From Actinomycetes bacterium (lineage in GTDB: Bacteria; Actinomycetota; Acidimicrobiia; Spongiisociales; UBA5794), in contig JAMBLH010000126.1 in the NCBI GenBank assembly GCA_023336875.1, positions 1-24,774 on the forward strand: a stretch of DNA of 24,774 nt, in the 5' to 3' direction. Position 1 is the first letter of the stretch, and each line of letters begins with the position of its first letter. The notes beneath the pieces were generated by a model. That model had not been told where the DNA came from and made no database searches. It worked only from the letters and a program-made list of their open reading frames with translations. A program made the translations under genes and the position numbers. Positions 14,367 to 22,165 of the stretch are shown piece by piece.

Positions 14367-15947
14367 GTGACCGTTCAGGTACGCGAGCATCAAAAGACGC
14401 CCTTGTGGCGGAACGGAACTGTCCTGAAATGGACGGCGCAGATCATCGTGCTCATCGGCGTGGTTGCTCTGTTCGTAACCCTGGCCTCCACGGCATTCGG
14501 CAACTTCGAGAGATCCGATATCACCTTCGGTTGGACATGGCTCTCAAACCCAACCGGCGTCCAGATCAGAGAAGGCATCGACGTACTCCCCGATAGTGGG
14601 GCAAAGGCGATACTCGTCGGCATCGTCAACACCTTGCGTGTTGCGATCTCAGGGATTTTCGTCGCGACGATCCTCGGCACGTTGATTGGTGTTGCGCGGC
14701 TCTCAAGCAACTGGATCCTCAACAAGATGGCGACCGTCTACATCGAGATCATCCGCAATATCCCCCTTCTTGTGCAGATATTTTTCTGGGCGGCTCTCGG
14801 CAGGGGACTCCCAGATCTCACAGTCGATGATGTGGGCGTCTACTGGTTCAAGGCATCAAGCCGTGGCTTCGGTCTTTCTTGGATCTTTCCTGCGGGAGGG
14901 TTCTGGCCATGGCTGATCTTTGTGATCGTCGGCATCGTTGCTGCGCGGTACGTCGCGAAGAGACGAATGGCACATCAGGAGGAGACAGGGCAGCCAGGGC
15001 ATGGTGGTTGGTTCGGGCTACTGACGGTTCTCGTGTTCGCCGCAGTCGGCTGGTTTGCCTGGCCCATCCTCGCCTTCATGGAGCCGATTCTCGATGCCAT
15101 CTCTGATTTCATCCTGAACATACCGCCAGTTCTCGTGCCTGTGACGATTGCAGCGATCGCTGTTGTATCCGCTGGTCTGTGGATTCGTAACTTCTTCGAT
15201 TCGAGACGCACACCGGCCGGTTTCGGGAAGATGACTGACGACGATTGGTTCAGAGTCATTTTCGCCGGACTCAGCGGACTGGTGGTTGCTGCGCTCGCTT
15301 TCGTCATCGGTGGATTCGCAATTCAGACGGTGGGAGGCGAGACTCTCACGGTCGCAGAACTCTTGCTCAAGGCGTTCTCAAACTTCTTCGGTTGGCTCGC
15401 AGGCTCGTTCTCACCCGATTCCGTGGACGGGCGGCTTAACAGCGTCAGGACCGGCGGCCCGTTGGTGTTCGAACGTCCTGAGGTGATCCTGCGAGGAACA
15501 GCACAACTTCCACAGTTCGGTCAGACCGGAATGGTCATCACGATTCCGTTCTTTGCGCTCTGGACGGGGGTCACGTTGTATACCGCTTCGTTCATTGCCG
15601 AGATCGTACGCGGAGGCGTCCTTGCGGTACCCAAGGGACAGACCGAGGCTTCCCAAGCGGTTGGGTTTACTCGCAGCCAGTACCTACGCCTGATCATACT
15701 GCCACAGGCCTTCAGGATCATCCTCCCACCGCTTGGAAACCAGTATCTGAACCTGGCGAAGAACACGTCGCTCGGTCTGGCCGTTGCGTACGCAGATATC
15801 GTCGCCGTCGGCTTCACGATCTTGAATCAAACGGGCCAATCGCTCCCTGTCGTGCTCATCTGGATGGCTTTCTTCCTGACCATGAGCCTGACGATCTCCG
15901 CAATAGTGAATCACTACAACCGCAAGATGATGCTGGTGGAGCGATGA
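14367..15947 (+). CDS. aapQ: Polar amino acid ABC transporter permease (AapQ/BztB type), enlarged
   Basis: This inner-membrane permease pairs with AapM to form the translocation channel. Family hallmarks are GVARLSSNWILNKMATVYIE and IIRNIPLLVQIFFWAALG near 108-145, and the EAA loop that contacts the ATPase at about 411-437 (AEIVRGGVLAVPKGQTEASQ, then AVGFTRS). At 526 residues it is clearly longer than the roughly 400 I expect for AapQ. The extra length is a section at about 175-350 with several hydrophobic segments. The GTG start at 14367 is supported by GAAGGAAGG upstream. The stop is 1 bp from the aapM ATG. Confidence 0.92.
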   Translation: MTVQVREHQKTPLWRNGTVLKWTAQIIVLIGVVALFVTLASTAFGNFERSDITFGWTWLSNPTGVQIREGIDVLPDSGAKAILVGIVNTLRVAISGIFVATILGTLIGVARLSSNWILNKMATVYIEIIRNIPLLVQIFFWAALGRGLPDLTVDDVGVYWFKASSRGFGLSWIFPAGGFWPWLIFVIVGIVAARYVAKRRMAHQEETGQPGHGGWFGLLTVLVFAAVGWFAWPILAFMEPILDAISDFILNIPPVLVPVTIAAIAVVSAGLWIRNFFDSRRTPAGFGKMTDDDWFRVIFAGLSGLVVAALAFVIGGFAIQTVGGETLTVAELLLKAFSNFFGWLAGSFSPDSVDGRLNSVRTGGPLVFERPEVILRGTAQLPQFGQTGMVITIPFFALWTGVTLYTASFIAEIVRGGVLAVPKGQTEASQAVGFTRSQYLRLIILPQAFRIILPPLGNQYLNLAKNTSLGLAVAYADIVAVGFTILNQTGQSLPVVLIWMAFFLTMSLTISAIVNHYNRKMMLVER

Positions 15948-15948
15948 T

Positions 15949-17790
15949 ATGTCAGACGTAGTAACACTTCCAGACCTCGAAATCGCGCCTGAGCCGCCGC
16001 CAAAGGGGCCGGTGCTCTGGTTGCGACACAACCTGTTCTCATCGCCCGCGAGCGGATTCCTTAGCCTCGTGTCAATAGCAGTGTCGATTCTCGCCTACAA
16101 GGCACTTCTTGGTTTCATCATGGCCCCGGGGCGCCGCTGGGACGCCGTGACGTTCAACTTGAAGCTTCTGATGGTCTTCGCCTACCCGGCTGACCAGCTA
16201 TGGCGGATCTGGCTCACTGTCGGCATCGTCGTGATCCTTCTGGCTGCTTCCTTTGGTGTGTGGAAGATCGGTGGGATGGCCGAGCCGCGCATGATTGGCA
16301 AGGCTCTAATGGGAGTCGGTGCCGTTTTTGTGCTGGGAGGCATCCTCGCACCGGTGTCGAGGAATCCCCAGATCGCGTGGATCGGCCTCGGACTCGTCCT
16401 GATGATCGCTGGATACGCTCTCCGCGCGTGGATAGGGGAGAAGTCCAAGGAGGCGATCATTCCGATAATGGGAGTCGTCGGGATCCTCATCGTGATCGGG
16501 CTTGCGTTGATCTGGACGCTCGACGTTCCTGTGCCCGCCAAGCTCGACGATGGCCGAATCATTACGGACAGGGTCGAAGCAGCGACCATACAGGGCAATC
16601 AGACCACCGTGTTCAGACCCATAGCGGAGAGCACGACCCTGCCATGGACCATCATCGCGGCCGTTGGAGCGCTGACATACCTTCTATTCCACTTCATAGG
16701 CAACCGGAACGGCACCGGCGGTCTGAAGAAGGCTCTGATGGTTCTGTGGGCGCTCAGTTTTCCTGTGCTTGTACTGGTTCTGATAAGGGATCCGGTGTGG
16801 GACTGGGGCGCGGGCCTAGAAATCTATCTACCGGCCTTGATCCTCTTTGGAACATTCGGCGCCGCTTTGTTGTGGTTCGTTGCGCGACCTGGATCAGGGG
16901 AGGCTGCCCGGATCATCGGCGGACTTCTGTTGGTAGCAGCCTTCATTACATTCCTGTTCCCGATGCCGTTCATATTCCGGTTGCTCATGTTGGCGGTGGC
17001 CTTGTTCGGACTCGCGGGCCCCACTTTCGGTGGTGAAGGCGCGAAGGGCTTGATTTACGGGTGGCTGATCATGGCTTCCGTGATCGCTTTCTTCACGTTT
17101 ACGATATCAACCGTTTCGGGGATCAAAGTACCAACCTCGTTCATGCTCGGTGGTCTATCGCTAACCATCATCCTCGCGTTCTCAGCGATCGTGCTCTCCT
17201 TTCCGTTCGGGCTGATTCTCGCGCTTGGCCGAACGTCCACAATGCCGATCTTCAGGCTGCTTTCAACGGCGTATATCGAGTTGATCCGCGGCGTTCCTCT
17301 GATTACTTGGCTTCTGATCGCATTTCTGATGTTGCCTGTTGCTCTGCCAGACGGAGTCGAGATCGGTGGCGTCGTGCGGGCAATTGGCGCCATGGCGTTC
17401 TTCAACGCCGCGTATCTGGCAGAGAACGTCCGTGGGGGCTTGCAATCGGTCTCCGTCGGTCAGAAGGAGGCGTCGAAGGCTCTGGGTCTGACCACGTTGC
17501 AGGAGACAGTATTCATTACTCTGCCCCAGGCGTTGCGCGCCGTCCTTCCTGCGCTCGTAGGGCAGGTCATTGCGCTGTTCAAGGACACATCGCTCGTTAC
17601 GATCGTTGGTTTGTTCGATTTCCTCCACATCGCTCGCCAGGTCATCCCCTCACAGAGCACGCCGTTCAACTTCCTCGGTTCAATCAAGGAGACCCTGCTG
17701 TTCGCCGCCCTGGTCTACTGGCTGTTCACGTTCACATTCTCCCGAATCAGCCTTCGCATGGAGAAGAAGCTTGGCGTAGGCGAGCGGTAG
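15949..17790 (+). CDS. aapM: Polar amino acid ABC transporter permease (AapM/BztC type), strongly enlarged
   Basis: The second permease has AapM landmarks: the N-terminal segment PVLWLRHNLFSSPASG at 21-36, WDAVTFNLKLLMVFAYPADQ at 64-83, and LWRIWLT. The conserved permease core is at about 395-605, including TAYIELIRGVPLITWLL and the EAA loop ENVRGGLQSVSVGQKEASKA near 492-511. At 613 residues it is some 200 longer than I expect. The added part, about 90-390, carries around eight to ten hydrophobic segments that look like a membrane domain inserted before the core. The ATG is 1 bp after the aapQ stop, so translation is coupled. The ATPase gene follows after 24 bp. Confidence 0.92.
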   Translation: MSDVVTLPDLEIAPEPPPKGPVLWLRHNLFSSPASGFLSLVSIAVSILAYKALLGFIMAPGRRWDAVTFNLKLLMVFAYPADQLWRIWLTVGIVVILLAASFGVWKIGGMAEPRMIGKALMGVGAVFVLGGILAPVSRNPQIAWIGLGLVLMIAGYALRAWIGEKSKEAIIPIMGVVGILIVIGLALIWTLDVPVPAKLDDGRIITDRVEAATIQGNQTTVFRPIAESTTLPWTIIAAVGALTYLLFHFIGNRNGTGGLKKALMVLWALSFPVLVLVLIRDPVWDWGAGLEIYLPALILFGTFGAALLWFVARPGSGEAARIIGGLLLVAAFITFLFPMPFIFRLLMLAVALFGLAGPTFGGEGAKGLIYGWLIMASVIAFFTFTISTVSGIKVPTSFMLGGLSLTIILAFSAIVLSFPFGLILALGRTSTMPIFRLLSTAYIELIRGVPLITWLLIAFLMLPVALPDGVEIGGVVRAIGAMAFFNAAYLAENVRGGLQSVSVGQKEASKALGLTTLQETVFITLPQALRAVLPALVGQVIALFKDTSLVTIVGLFDFLHIARQVIPSQSTPFNFLGSIKETLLFAALVYWLFTFTFSRISLRMEKKLGVGER

Positions 17791-17814
17791 ATCAAGGATT
17801 CACAAGGAGCCAAT

Positions 17815-18582
17815 ATGACAGAGAATGAACAGGCAAGCGAGCGGGTACTCGGAGACCCAATCGTGATCACGGATGATGTCAAGAAGTGGTTCGGCGATTT
17901 TCAGGCGCTCTCGGGTGTTACAGCGACAGTGCGAGAGCGCGAAGTGGTCGTAATCATTGGTCCATCAGGTTCGGGTAAGTCGACCTATATCAGATGTATC
18001 AACCGCCTCGAGGCCCATCAGGAGGGGACGATCATCGTCGATGGGATCGAGCTCACCAACGATATCAAGAACGTGGAGAAGGTGCGGTCAGAGGTTGGCA
18101 TGGTGTTCCAGCAGTTCAATCTGTTCCCCCACCTCACTGTGCTCGACAACGTCACCCTCGCACCCCAGTGGGTCCGCAAAGAGCCGAAGGCCGAAGCAGA
18201 GGAGTTCGGGATGGGGCTGCTTGAGCAGATGGGAATTCCTGAGCAGGCTCTCAAGTATCCGGGTCAACTCTCCGGTGGCCAGCAGCAGCGTGTTGCCATT
18301 GCGAGATCACTTGCCATGAAGCCCAAGATCATGCTCTTCGACGAGCCCACCTCCGCCCTTGATCCCGAGATGATCAAGGAGGTGCTCGACGTGATGAAGG
18401 AGCTTGCGCTCTCAGGCATGACGATGATGGTGGTTACCCACGAGATGGGCTTTGCCAGCCAGGTCGCTGACCGAGTGCTCTTCTTCGACTACGGCATCAT
18501 CGTTGAAGAGGGAACTCCTGAACACTTCTTTACGAACCCACAGCACGATCGCACGAAGTTGTTCCTGTCTCAGATTCTTTGA
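17815..18582 (+). CDS. aapP: Polar amino acid ABC transporter ATP-binding protein (AapP/BztD/GlnQ type)
   Basis: This is the cytoplasmic ATPase that powers the AapJQMP importer. The 255-residue protein contains Walker A GPSGSGKST (49-57), the Q-loop in MVFQQFNLFPHLTVLDN, the signature LSGGQQQRVAIAR (152-164), Walker B IMLFDEP (172-178), the D-loop SALDPE, and the H-loop His209 in VVTHEMGFA. The FNLFPHLTVLDNVTLAP stretch is typical of polar amino acid ATPases. The ATG at 17815 has AAGGAG at 17804-17809. It is the last gene of the transporter operon; the heptad repeat starts 2 bp after its stop. Confidence 0.97.
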   Translation: MTENEQASERVLGDPIVITDDVKKWFGDFQALSGVTATVREREVVVIIGPSGSGKSTYIRCINRLEAHQEGTIIVDGIELTNDIKNVEKVRSEVGMVFQQFNLFPHLTVLDNVTLAPQWVRKEPKAEAEEFGMGLLEQMGIPEQALKYPGQLSGGQQQRVAIARSLAMKPKIMLFDEPTSALDPEMIKEVLDVMKELALSGMTMMVVTHEMGFASQVADRVLFFDYGIIVEEGTPEHFFTNPQHDRTKLFLSQIL

Positions 18583-18584
18583 GA

Positions 18585-18633
18585 AGTTGACAGTTGACAG
18601 TTCACAGTTCTCAGTTCACGGTTGACAGTTCAC
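18585..18633. repeat. Heptanucleotide tandem repeat, AGTTSAC-like, seven units
   Basis: Seven 7-nt units are visible: AGTTGAC, AGTTGAC, AGTTCAC, AGTTCTC, AGTTCAC, GGTTGAC, AGTTCAC, followed by a degenerate AGTCAGA. The array shares CAGTTCACAGTTCT and CACAGTTCTCAGT with the array at 7061-7095. Three units create the -35-like hexamer TTGACA (18587, 18594, 18622). Confidence 0.88.
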
Positions 18634-18656
18634 AGTCAGAGGCAATCGGTTAGCCT
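18629..18656 (+). promoter_or_regulatory. Possible promoter for the lysine 6-dehydrogenase-like gene
   Basis: TTCACA at 18629-18634, provided by the last heptad unit, and TAGCCT at 18651-18656 are separated by 16 bp and precede the ATG at 18697 by 40 bp. TAGCCT fits only the loose TANNNT pattern, so this is tentative. Confidence 0.25.
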
Positions 18657-18696
18657 CCCGTTCTCGCGTACTACTCGATTGTTCAGGTGAATTGTG

Positions 18697-19785
18697 ATGA
18701 CTGATACTGCTGATCGCTCGATTCAGAGAATTGCTGTGCTTGGGCTTGGGAAGATCGGGTTGCTTGCGGCTGAGCTGCTAGCCGAGAGTGGATTCGAAGT
18801 GACGGGATCCGACACACGATTTCCGCGCCATGACCATCCCTTCGAGGTCAAGGCGGTCGATGTCTCTGACGGTGAAGTTCTCCTTGCTGAACTCCACGGC
18901 GTCGACGCAGTGCTTTCGTGCCTTCCCTATCACCTGAACGTAGGAGTCGCCGAGGTGGCCCACGAGCACGGGATCCACTACTTCGATCTCACTGAGGACG
19001 TCGGCACCACCCAACGGATCAGGGAACTCGCAGAGACATCTGCAGGCCTTATGGCACCGCAGTGCGGCCTTGCCCCCGGGTTCGTTGGCATCGTGGCCGC
19101 ATCGCAGTTCGACACCTTCGACGAGTGCAGATCCATCCGGATGCGCGTTGGTGCTCTCCCGCAACACCCAGTCGGGCTCATGGGTTATGCCTTCAACTGG
19201 TCACCCGAGGGTGTGGTCAACGAGTATCTGAACGACTGCGAGGTGATCGACCAGGGTGTGCACAAGTGGGTGTCACCAATGGAATGGGAGGAGACAATCC
19301 TCGTTGATGGCACACGCCTTGAGGCGTTCACGACGTCGGGGGGCCTGGGAACAATGTGTGAGACCTACCTCGGGCGTGTCGAGAACATCGACTACAAGAC
19401 GATGAGGTATCCTGGACACCGTGTGCTCATGAATTTCTTCTTCCATGAGCTGCTCATGCGTGATCAGAAAGAGCTTGCGGGAGAGATCCTCACACATGCA
19501 AAACCTCCCGTCGACGACGATGTTGTCTACATCCACGTTGCATCGGAGGGGCAAATCAATGAGCAGCTGAAGCGCCACGAGTATGTGCGTGCGTTCAAAC
19601 CCCGCACGCTTGTCGGAAGCGAACGGACAGCAATCGCCTGGACGACCGCCGGCTCCGTCGTAGCGGTGATCGAGATGGTGAGTGACCGACTGTTGCCTCA
19701 GAGGGGATTCCTCAAACAGGAGGAGATCCCTTTCGATGCGTTCCTCTCGACAAGAACCGGGAGCTTGTACTCGATTACTGACTGA
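18697..19785 (+). CDS. Saccharopine dehydrogenase-fold enzyme, lysine 6-dehydrogenase-like
   Basis: The 362-residue protein has an N-terminal Rossmann fold with the nucleotide motif GLGKIG (16-21), then DAVLSCLPYHLNVGVAEVA, HYFDLTEDVG and MAPQCGLAPGFVGIVAA. The catalytic-domain segment LEAFTTSGGLGTMCETY followed by YKTMRYPGH matches, from memory, the arrangement in bacterial L-lysine 6-dehydrogenases. It probably oxidatively deaminates an amino acid with NAD(P); lysine or a related diamino acid is an inference. I prefer the ATG at 18697 over the GTG at 18694 because AGGTGA at 18685-18690 then sits 6 nt upstream. It lies between an amino acid importer and an aminomutase operon, which supports catabolism. 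Its 3' end overlaps the convergent regulator gene by 11 bp. Confidence 0.8.
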   Translation: MTDTADRSIQRIAVLGLGKIGLLAAELLAESGFEVTGSDTRFPRHDHPFEVKAVDVSDGEVLLAELHGVDAVLSCLPYHLNVGVAEVAHEHGIHYFDLTEDVGTTQRIRELAETSAGLMAPQCGLAPGFVGIVAASQFDTFDECRSIRMRVGALPQHPVGLMGYAFNWSPEGVVNEYLNDCEVIDQGVHKWVSPMEWEETILVDGTRLEAFTTSGGLGTMCETYLGRVENIDYKTMRYPGHRVLMNFFFHELLMRDQKELAGEILTHAKPPVDDDVVYIHVASEGQINEQLKRHEYVRAFKPRTLVGSERTAIAWTTAGSVVAVIEMVSDRLLPQRGFLKQEEIPFDAFLSTRTGSLYSITD

Positions 19786-20629
19786 GGACAAAGGCCCCGG
19801 TTGCTGCCCACATCTCCTCGGTGCGGTCGATCCTCCCCGTTGCCTGCGTGTGGAGTCCTCTCGCAACGTACGCGACGAGCAGTTCTGCAGCTACTACCGC
19901 AGGTACTGAGCTGTCGAAAGGACCCACAGCGGGCACACTGAGACCAAGCCACTTGTCCGTCAGCGCTGCGAGGGGAGAGAGTGGTCCGTCGGTGATCGCA
20001 ACGATCTGGACACCTGCCTCGGCGAACGCGTTGGCCGTGTCCACAGCATCCTGGCGATATCGGTAGAAGTCGAAGACAACGGCAACATCTTGTGTGCTCG
20101 CGCCGGCGAGATCGGTGCCGACGGAATGTGGATCGACGAACGTCACGCCAGGTCTCACGATCGACATTCCGCTTACGAATGTGTGAGCCCCAGCGCGGGA
20201 TGTCTCACCTGATATCACCCAGACCACGTCCGCGGCAGCAATTGGGTCGCCGAGTGTTGCAATCGTGTGATCGTCAACGGCTTCGAACACCGTTGTGATC
20301 GCATTGGCAAGCGCAATCCGAGTGCTGGTTGTGGTCGGGTCCTCCTCATGTCTGATACGGTCGCTTGGTCTGAACAGACGCTGGGAGAGCCCGATCCGCA
20401 CGCTCTCCTGCAGGCTTGTGTAGCCGTCGAAACCGAGCTTCACGGCGAATCGAACGATCGATGGTCTGCTTACGCCTACCTGACGGGCGAGGTCTGCAAC
20501 CGTTCCGAAGGCCAGAAGGGACGGGTCCTTGAGTACCGCCTCGGCAATGCGGCGTTCTGTGGGCGTCAGCTCGTCACTCACCGCGGCGATGAGGGTCGAT
20601 GTCGAGTCGTGAGAAATATCTCTGAGCAT
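19775..20629 (-). CDS. RpiR/MurR-family transcriptional regulator
   Basis: The 284-residue protein has an N-terminal HTH domain (LTPTERRIAEAVLKDPSLLA, then TVADLARQVGVSRPSIVRFA and KLGFDGYTSLQ at 64-74), which is the RpiR signature. A C-terminal SIS domain at about 110-250 would sense a ligand; it contains VVWVISGETSRAGAHTFVSG and VDTANAFAEAGVQIVAITDG. SIS domains typically bind phosphosugars, but RpiR relatives also control amino acid and other catabolic genes. It is divergent from the aminomutase operon, with a palindrome between them, and overlaps the end of the dehydrogenase gene tail to tail. I infer it controls the operon and itself. Confidence 0.9.
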   Translation of the reverse strand: MLRDISHDSTSTLIAAVSDELTPTERRIAEAVLKDPSLLAFGTVADLARQVGVSRPSIVRFAVKLGFDGYTSLQESVRIGLSQRLFRPSDRIRHEEDPTTTSTRIALANAITTVFEAVDDHTIATLGDPIAAADVVWVISGETSRAGAHTFVSGMSIVRPGVTFVDPHSVGTDLAGASTQDVAVVFDFYRYRQDAVDTANAFAEAGVQIVAITDGPLSPLAALTDKWLGLSVPAVGPFDSSVPAVVAAELLVAYVARGLHTQATGRIDRTEEMWAATGAFVLSQ

Positions 20630-20630
20630 T

Positions 20631-20669
20631 TTGTTACATTAGCATATTTCGAATATGCTTTCTGTTACA
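20631..20669. promoter_or_regulatory. Candidate RpiR operator with overlapping divergent promoters
   Basis: AGCATATTTCGAATATGCT (20641-20659) has 8-bp perfect arms around three central bases, flanked by TGTTACA at 20632-20638 and 20663-20669. On the plus strand TTGTTA (20631-20636), a 17-bp spacer and TATGCT (20654-20659) make a good promoter for the aminomutase operon. The minus strand has TATGCT (20646-20641) with TGTAAC (20669-20664), again 17 bp apart, for the regulator. A protein bound to the palindrome would cover both -10 boxes. The sequence is notably AT-rich for this window. Confidence 0.65.
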
Positions 20670-20706
20670 GTTGGATGCAGTGGCACGAGATGAATCGAGG
20701 TTCGAC

Positions 20707-22161
20707 GTGAGCAGGGCACCGAAATACGTCCCAACACCGAGAGAGCAGAGCTTTCTCGACACCGTTGAGAATCCCAGGTACGACCGCCAGATCATCAACG
20801 GTCTGGACGCGTTCTTCGAGGACAGGGCACCTGAGGACATGGCGGGTTTCTACTCAAAGGACGAAATCGCCGAGCTGATGAGCCTCCGCGGAACAGAGCG
20901 CGACGTTGAGGACCGCATGCCGGTCAAGATCACCCGTCACTACTTTGAGCTTGCCAAGAACTCGAAGGCACTTCAGCGCCTGGTCAAGGCAAGCGCTGAC
21001 GAGACGCTCAATCTCCAGGGATCCGAGGATCCGGGTTATCAGATGGACTACAGCCCTGTCGAGGGCTTGCTGCACAAGTACGAGATGGGTCTGATGTACG
21101 TCATCTCGACGTGTTCCGCACACTGCAGGTTCTGCTATCGGGAAGAGCTCATCAGCCGCAAGGAGATCGAGAGGCTGGACGGAACTGTTTCTAAGAAGGG
21201 CCTCTCCCAGATAGGTGAAGTGACGGATTACGTCCGTGCTCATAATGCCGATGTGTTCGCCAACGGTGGGGTGCACCCTGAATCGGGACGCGAGAAGCTG
21301 CGGGAGATCCTGCTGTCGGGCGGAGATGCAATGGCCCTTCCGAACAGCAAGATCGCGGCATGGCTATCTGCACTCGCCGAAGCGGGCGTGGAATCCATAC
21401 GCCTCGGCACAAAGGAGATGGCGTTCTATCCTGATCGCTTCGACGAAGCGTTCCTCTCGATGCTCGACCGGTTCCACGAAACATATCCCGAGGTTGGATT
21501 CCGACTGATGGTGCACTTCAATCATCCTGACGAGTTTCTGGAGAAGGGCCCGGACGGTCAGTACATCGAGAACCCGAACGGAACTCTCAAGTGGATTCCT
21601 GCCACGAAACGTGCCATGGACGCTGTTGTGTCGCGCGGATGGCTTCAGGTCGAGAATCAGGCCCCGATCATCAAGGGCGTCAACGATGATCCTGACGCTC
21701 TTCGCATCATGCAGCGAGCTCTGTACCGCGTCGGTGTGGGCAACCATTACTTTTTCTGCGGAAGGGACATCGTTGCCTACCGAGCCTTCAATGTGCCGAT
21801 CGAAACGGCATGGAGCATCCTCAATGAGTCTCAGAAAGGACTGTCGGGCGTCGAAACCCACGCACGTCTCTCGATCACCCATTACAAGGGCAAGACAGAA
21901 GTCGTGGCCGTCACAGACGAACCTATTCCGGGCTTGGCGGGAACGGAGAATGGCGTCTTGATATTCAAGATCCTGAGAAATGCCGCCGACGCGCCTGACA
22001 GAGGAAAGGTGTGCATCGTGGGCAGGAACCCTGACGCGGTCTGGTTCGATGACTATGAGGACAGAGTCATCTTCGATGAGGCTGGCCTCTACGACTACAC
22101 CCGTGTTGAGAAGGTCGTTGAACCGGTACCTGTGATGATCGGATCCCCAGGCGGTTCATGA
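20707..22161 (+). CDS. KamA-family radical SAM aminomutase-like protein, diverged
   Basis: KamA-family enzymes use SAM, a [4Fe-4S] cluster and PLP to shift an amino group from the alpha to the beta carbon. This 484-residue protein has the radical SAM motif CSAHCRFC (Cys136, Cys140, Cys143), ILLSGGDAM at 201-209 as in lysine 2,3-aminomutase, and IIKGVND at 321-327. The PLP-lysine motif PGGGGK of lysine 2,3-aminomutase is not present; HYKGKTEVV (392-400) aligns there, making Lys396 (or Lys394) the candidate PLP lysine. It is longer than the usual 410-440 residues. The frame begins at TTG 20671, but I prefer GTG 20707, with CGAGG just upstream. It heads a tight operon with CoA-transferase and transaminase genes. 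The substrate is unknown; lysine or another amino acid is possible. Confidence 0.85.
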   Translation: MSRAPKYVPTPREQSFLDTVENPRYDRQIINGLDAFFEDRAPEDMAGFYSKDEIAELMSLRGTERDVEDRMPVKITRHYFELAKNSKALQRLVKASADETLNLQGSEDPGYQMDYSPVEGLLHKYEMGLMYVISTCSAHCRFCYREELISRKEIERLDGTVSKKGLSQIGEVTDYVRAHNADVFANGGVHPESGREKLREILLSGGDAMALPNSKIAAWLSALAEAGVESIRLGTKEMAFYPDRFDEAFLSMLDRFHETYPEVGFRLMVHFNHPDEFLEKGPDGQYIENPNGTLKWIPATKRAMDAVVSRGWLQVENQAPIIKGVNDDPDALRIMQRALYRVGVGNHYFFCGRDIVAYRAFNVPIETAWSILNESQKGLSGVETHARLSITHYKGKTEVVAVTDEPIPGLAGTENGVLIFKILRNAADAPDRGKVCIVGRNPDAVWFDDYEDRVIFDEAGLYDYTRVEKVVEPVPVMIGSPGGS

Positions 22162-22165
22162 AGTC

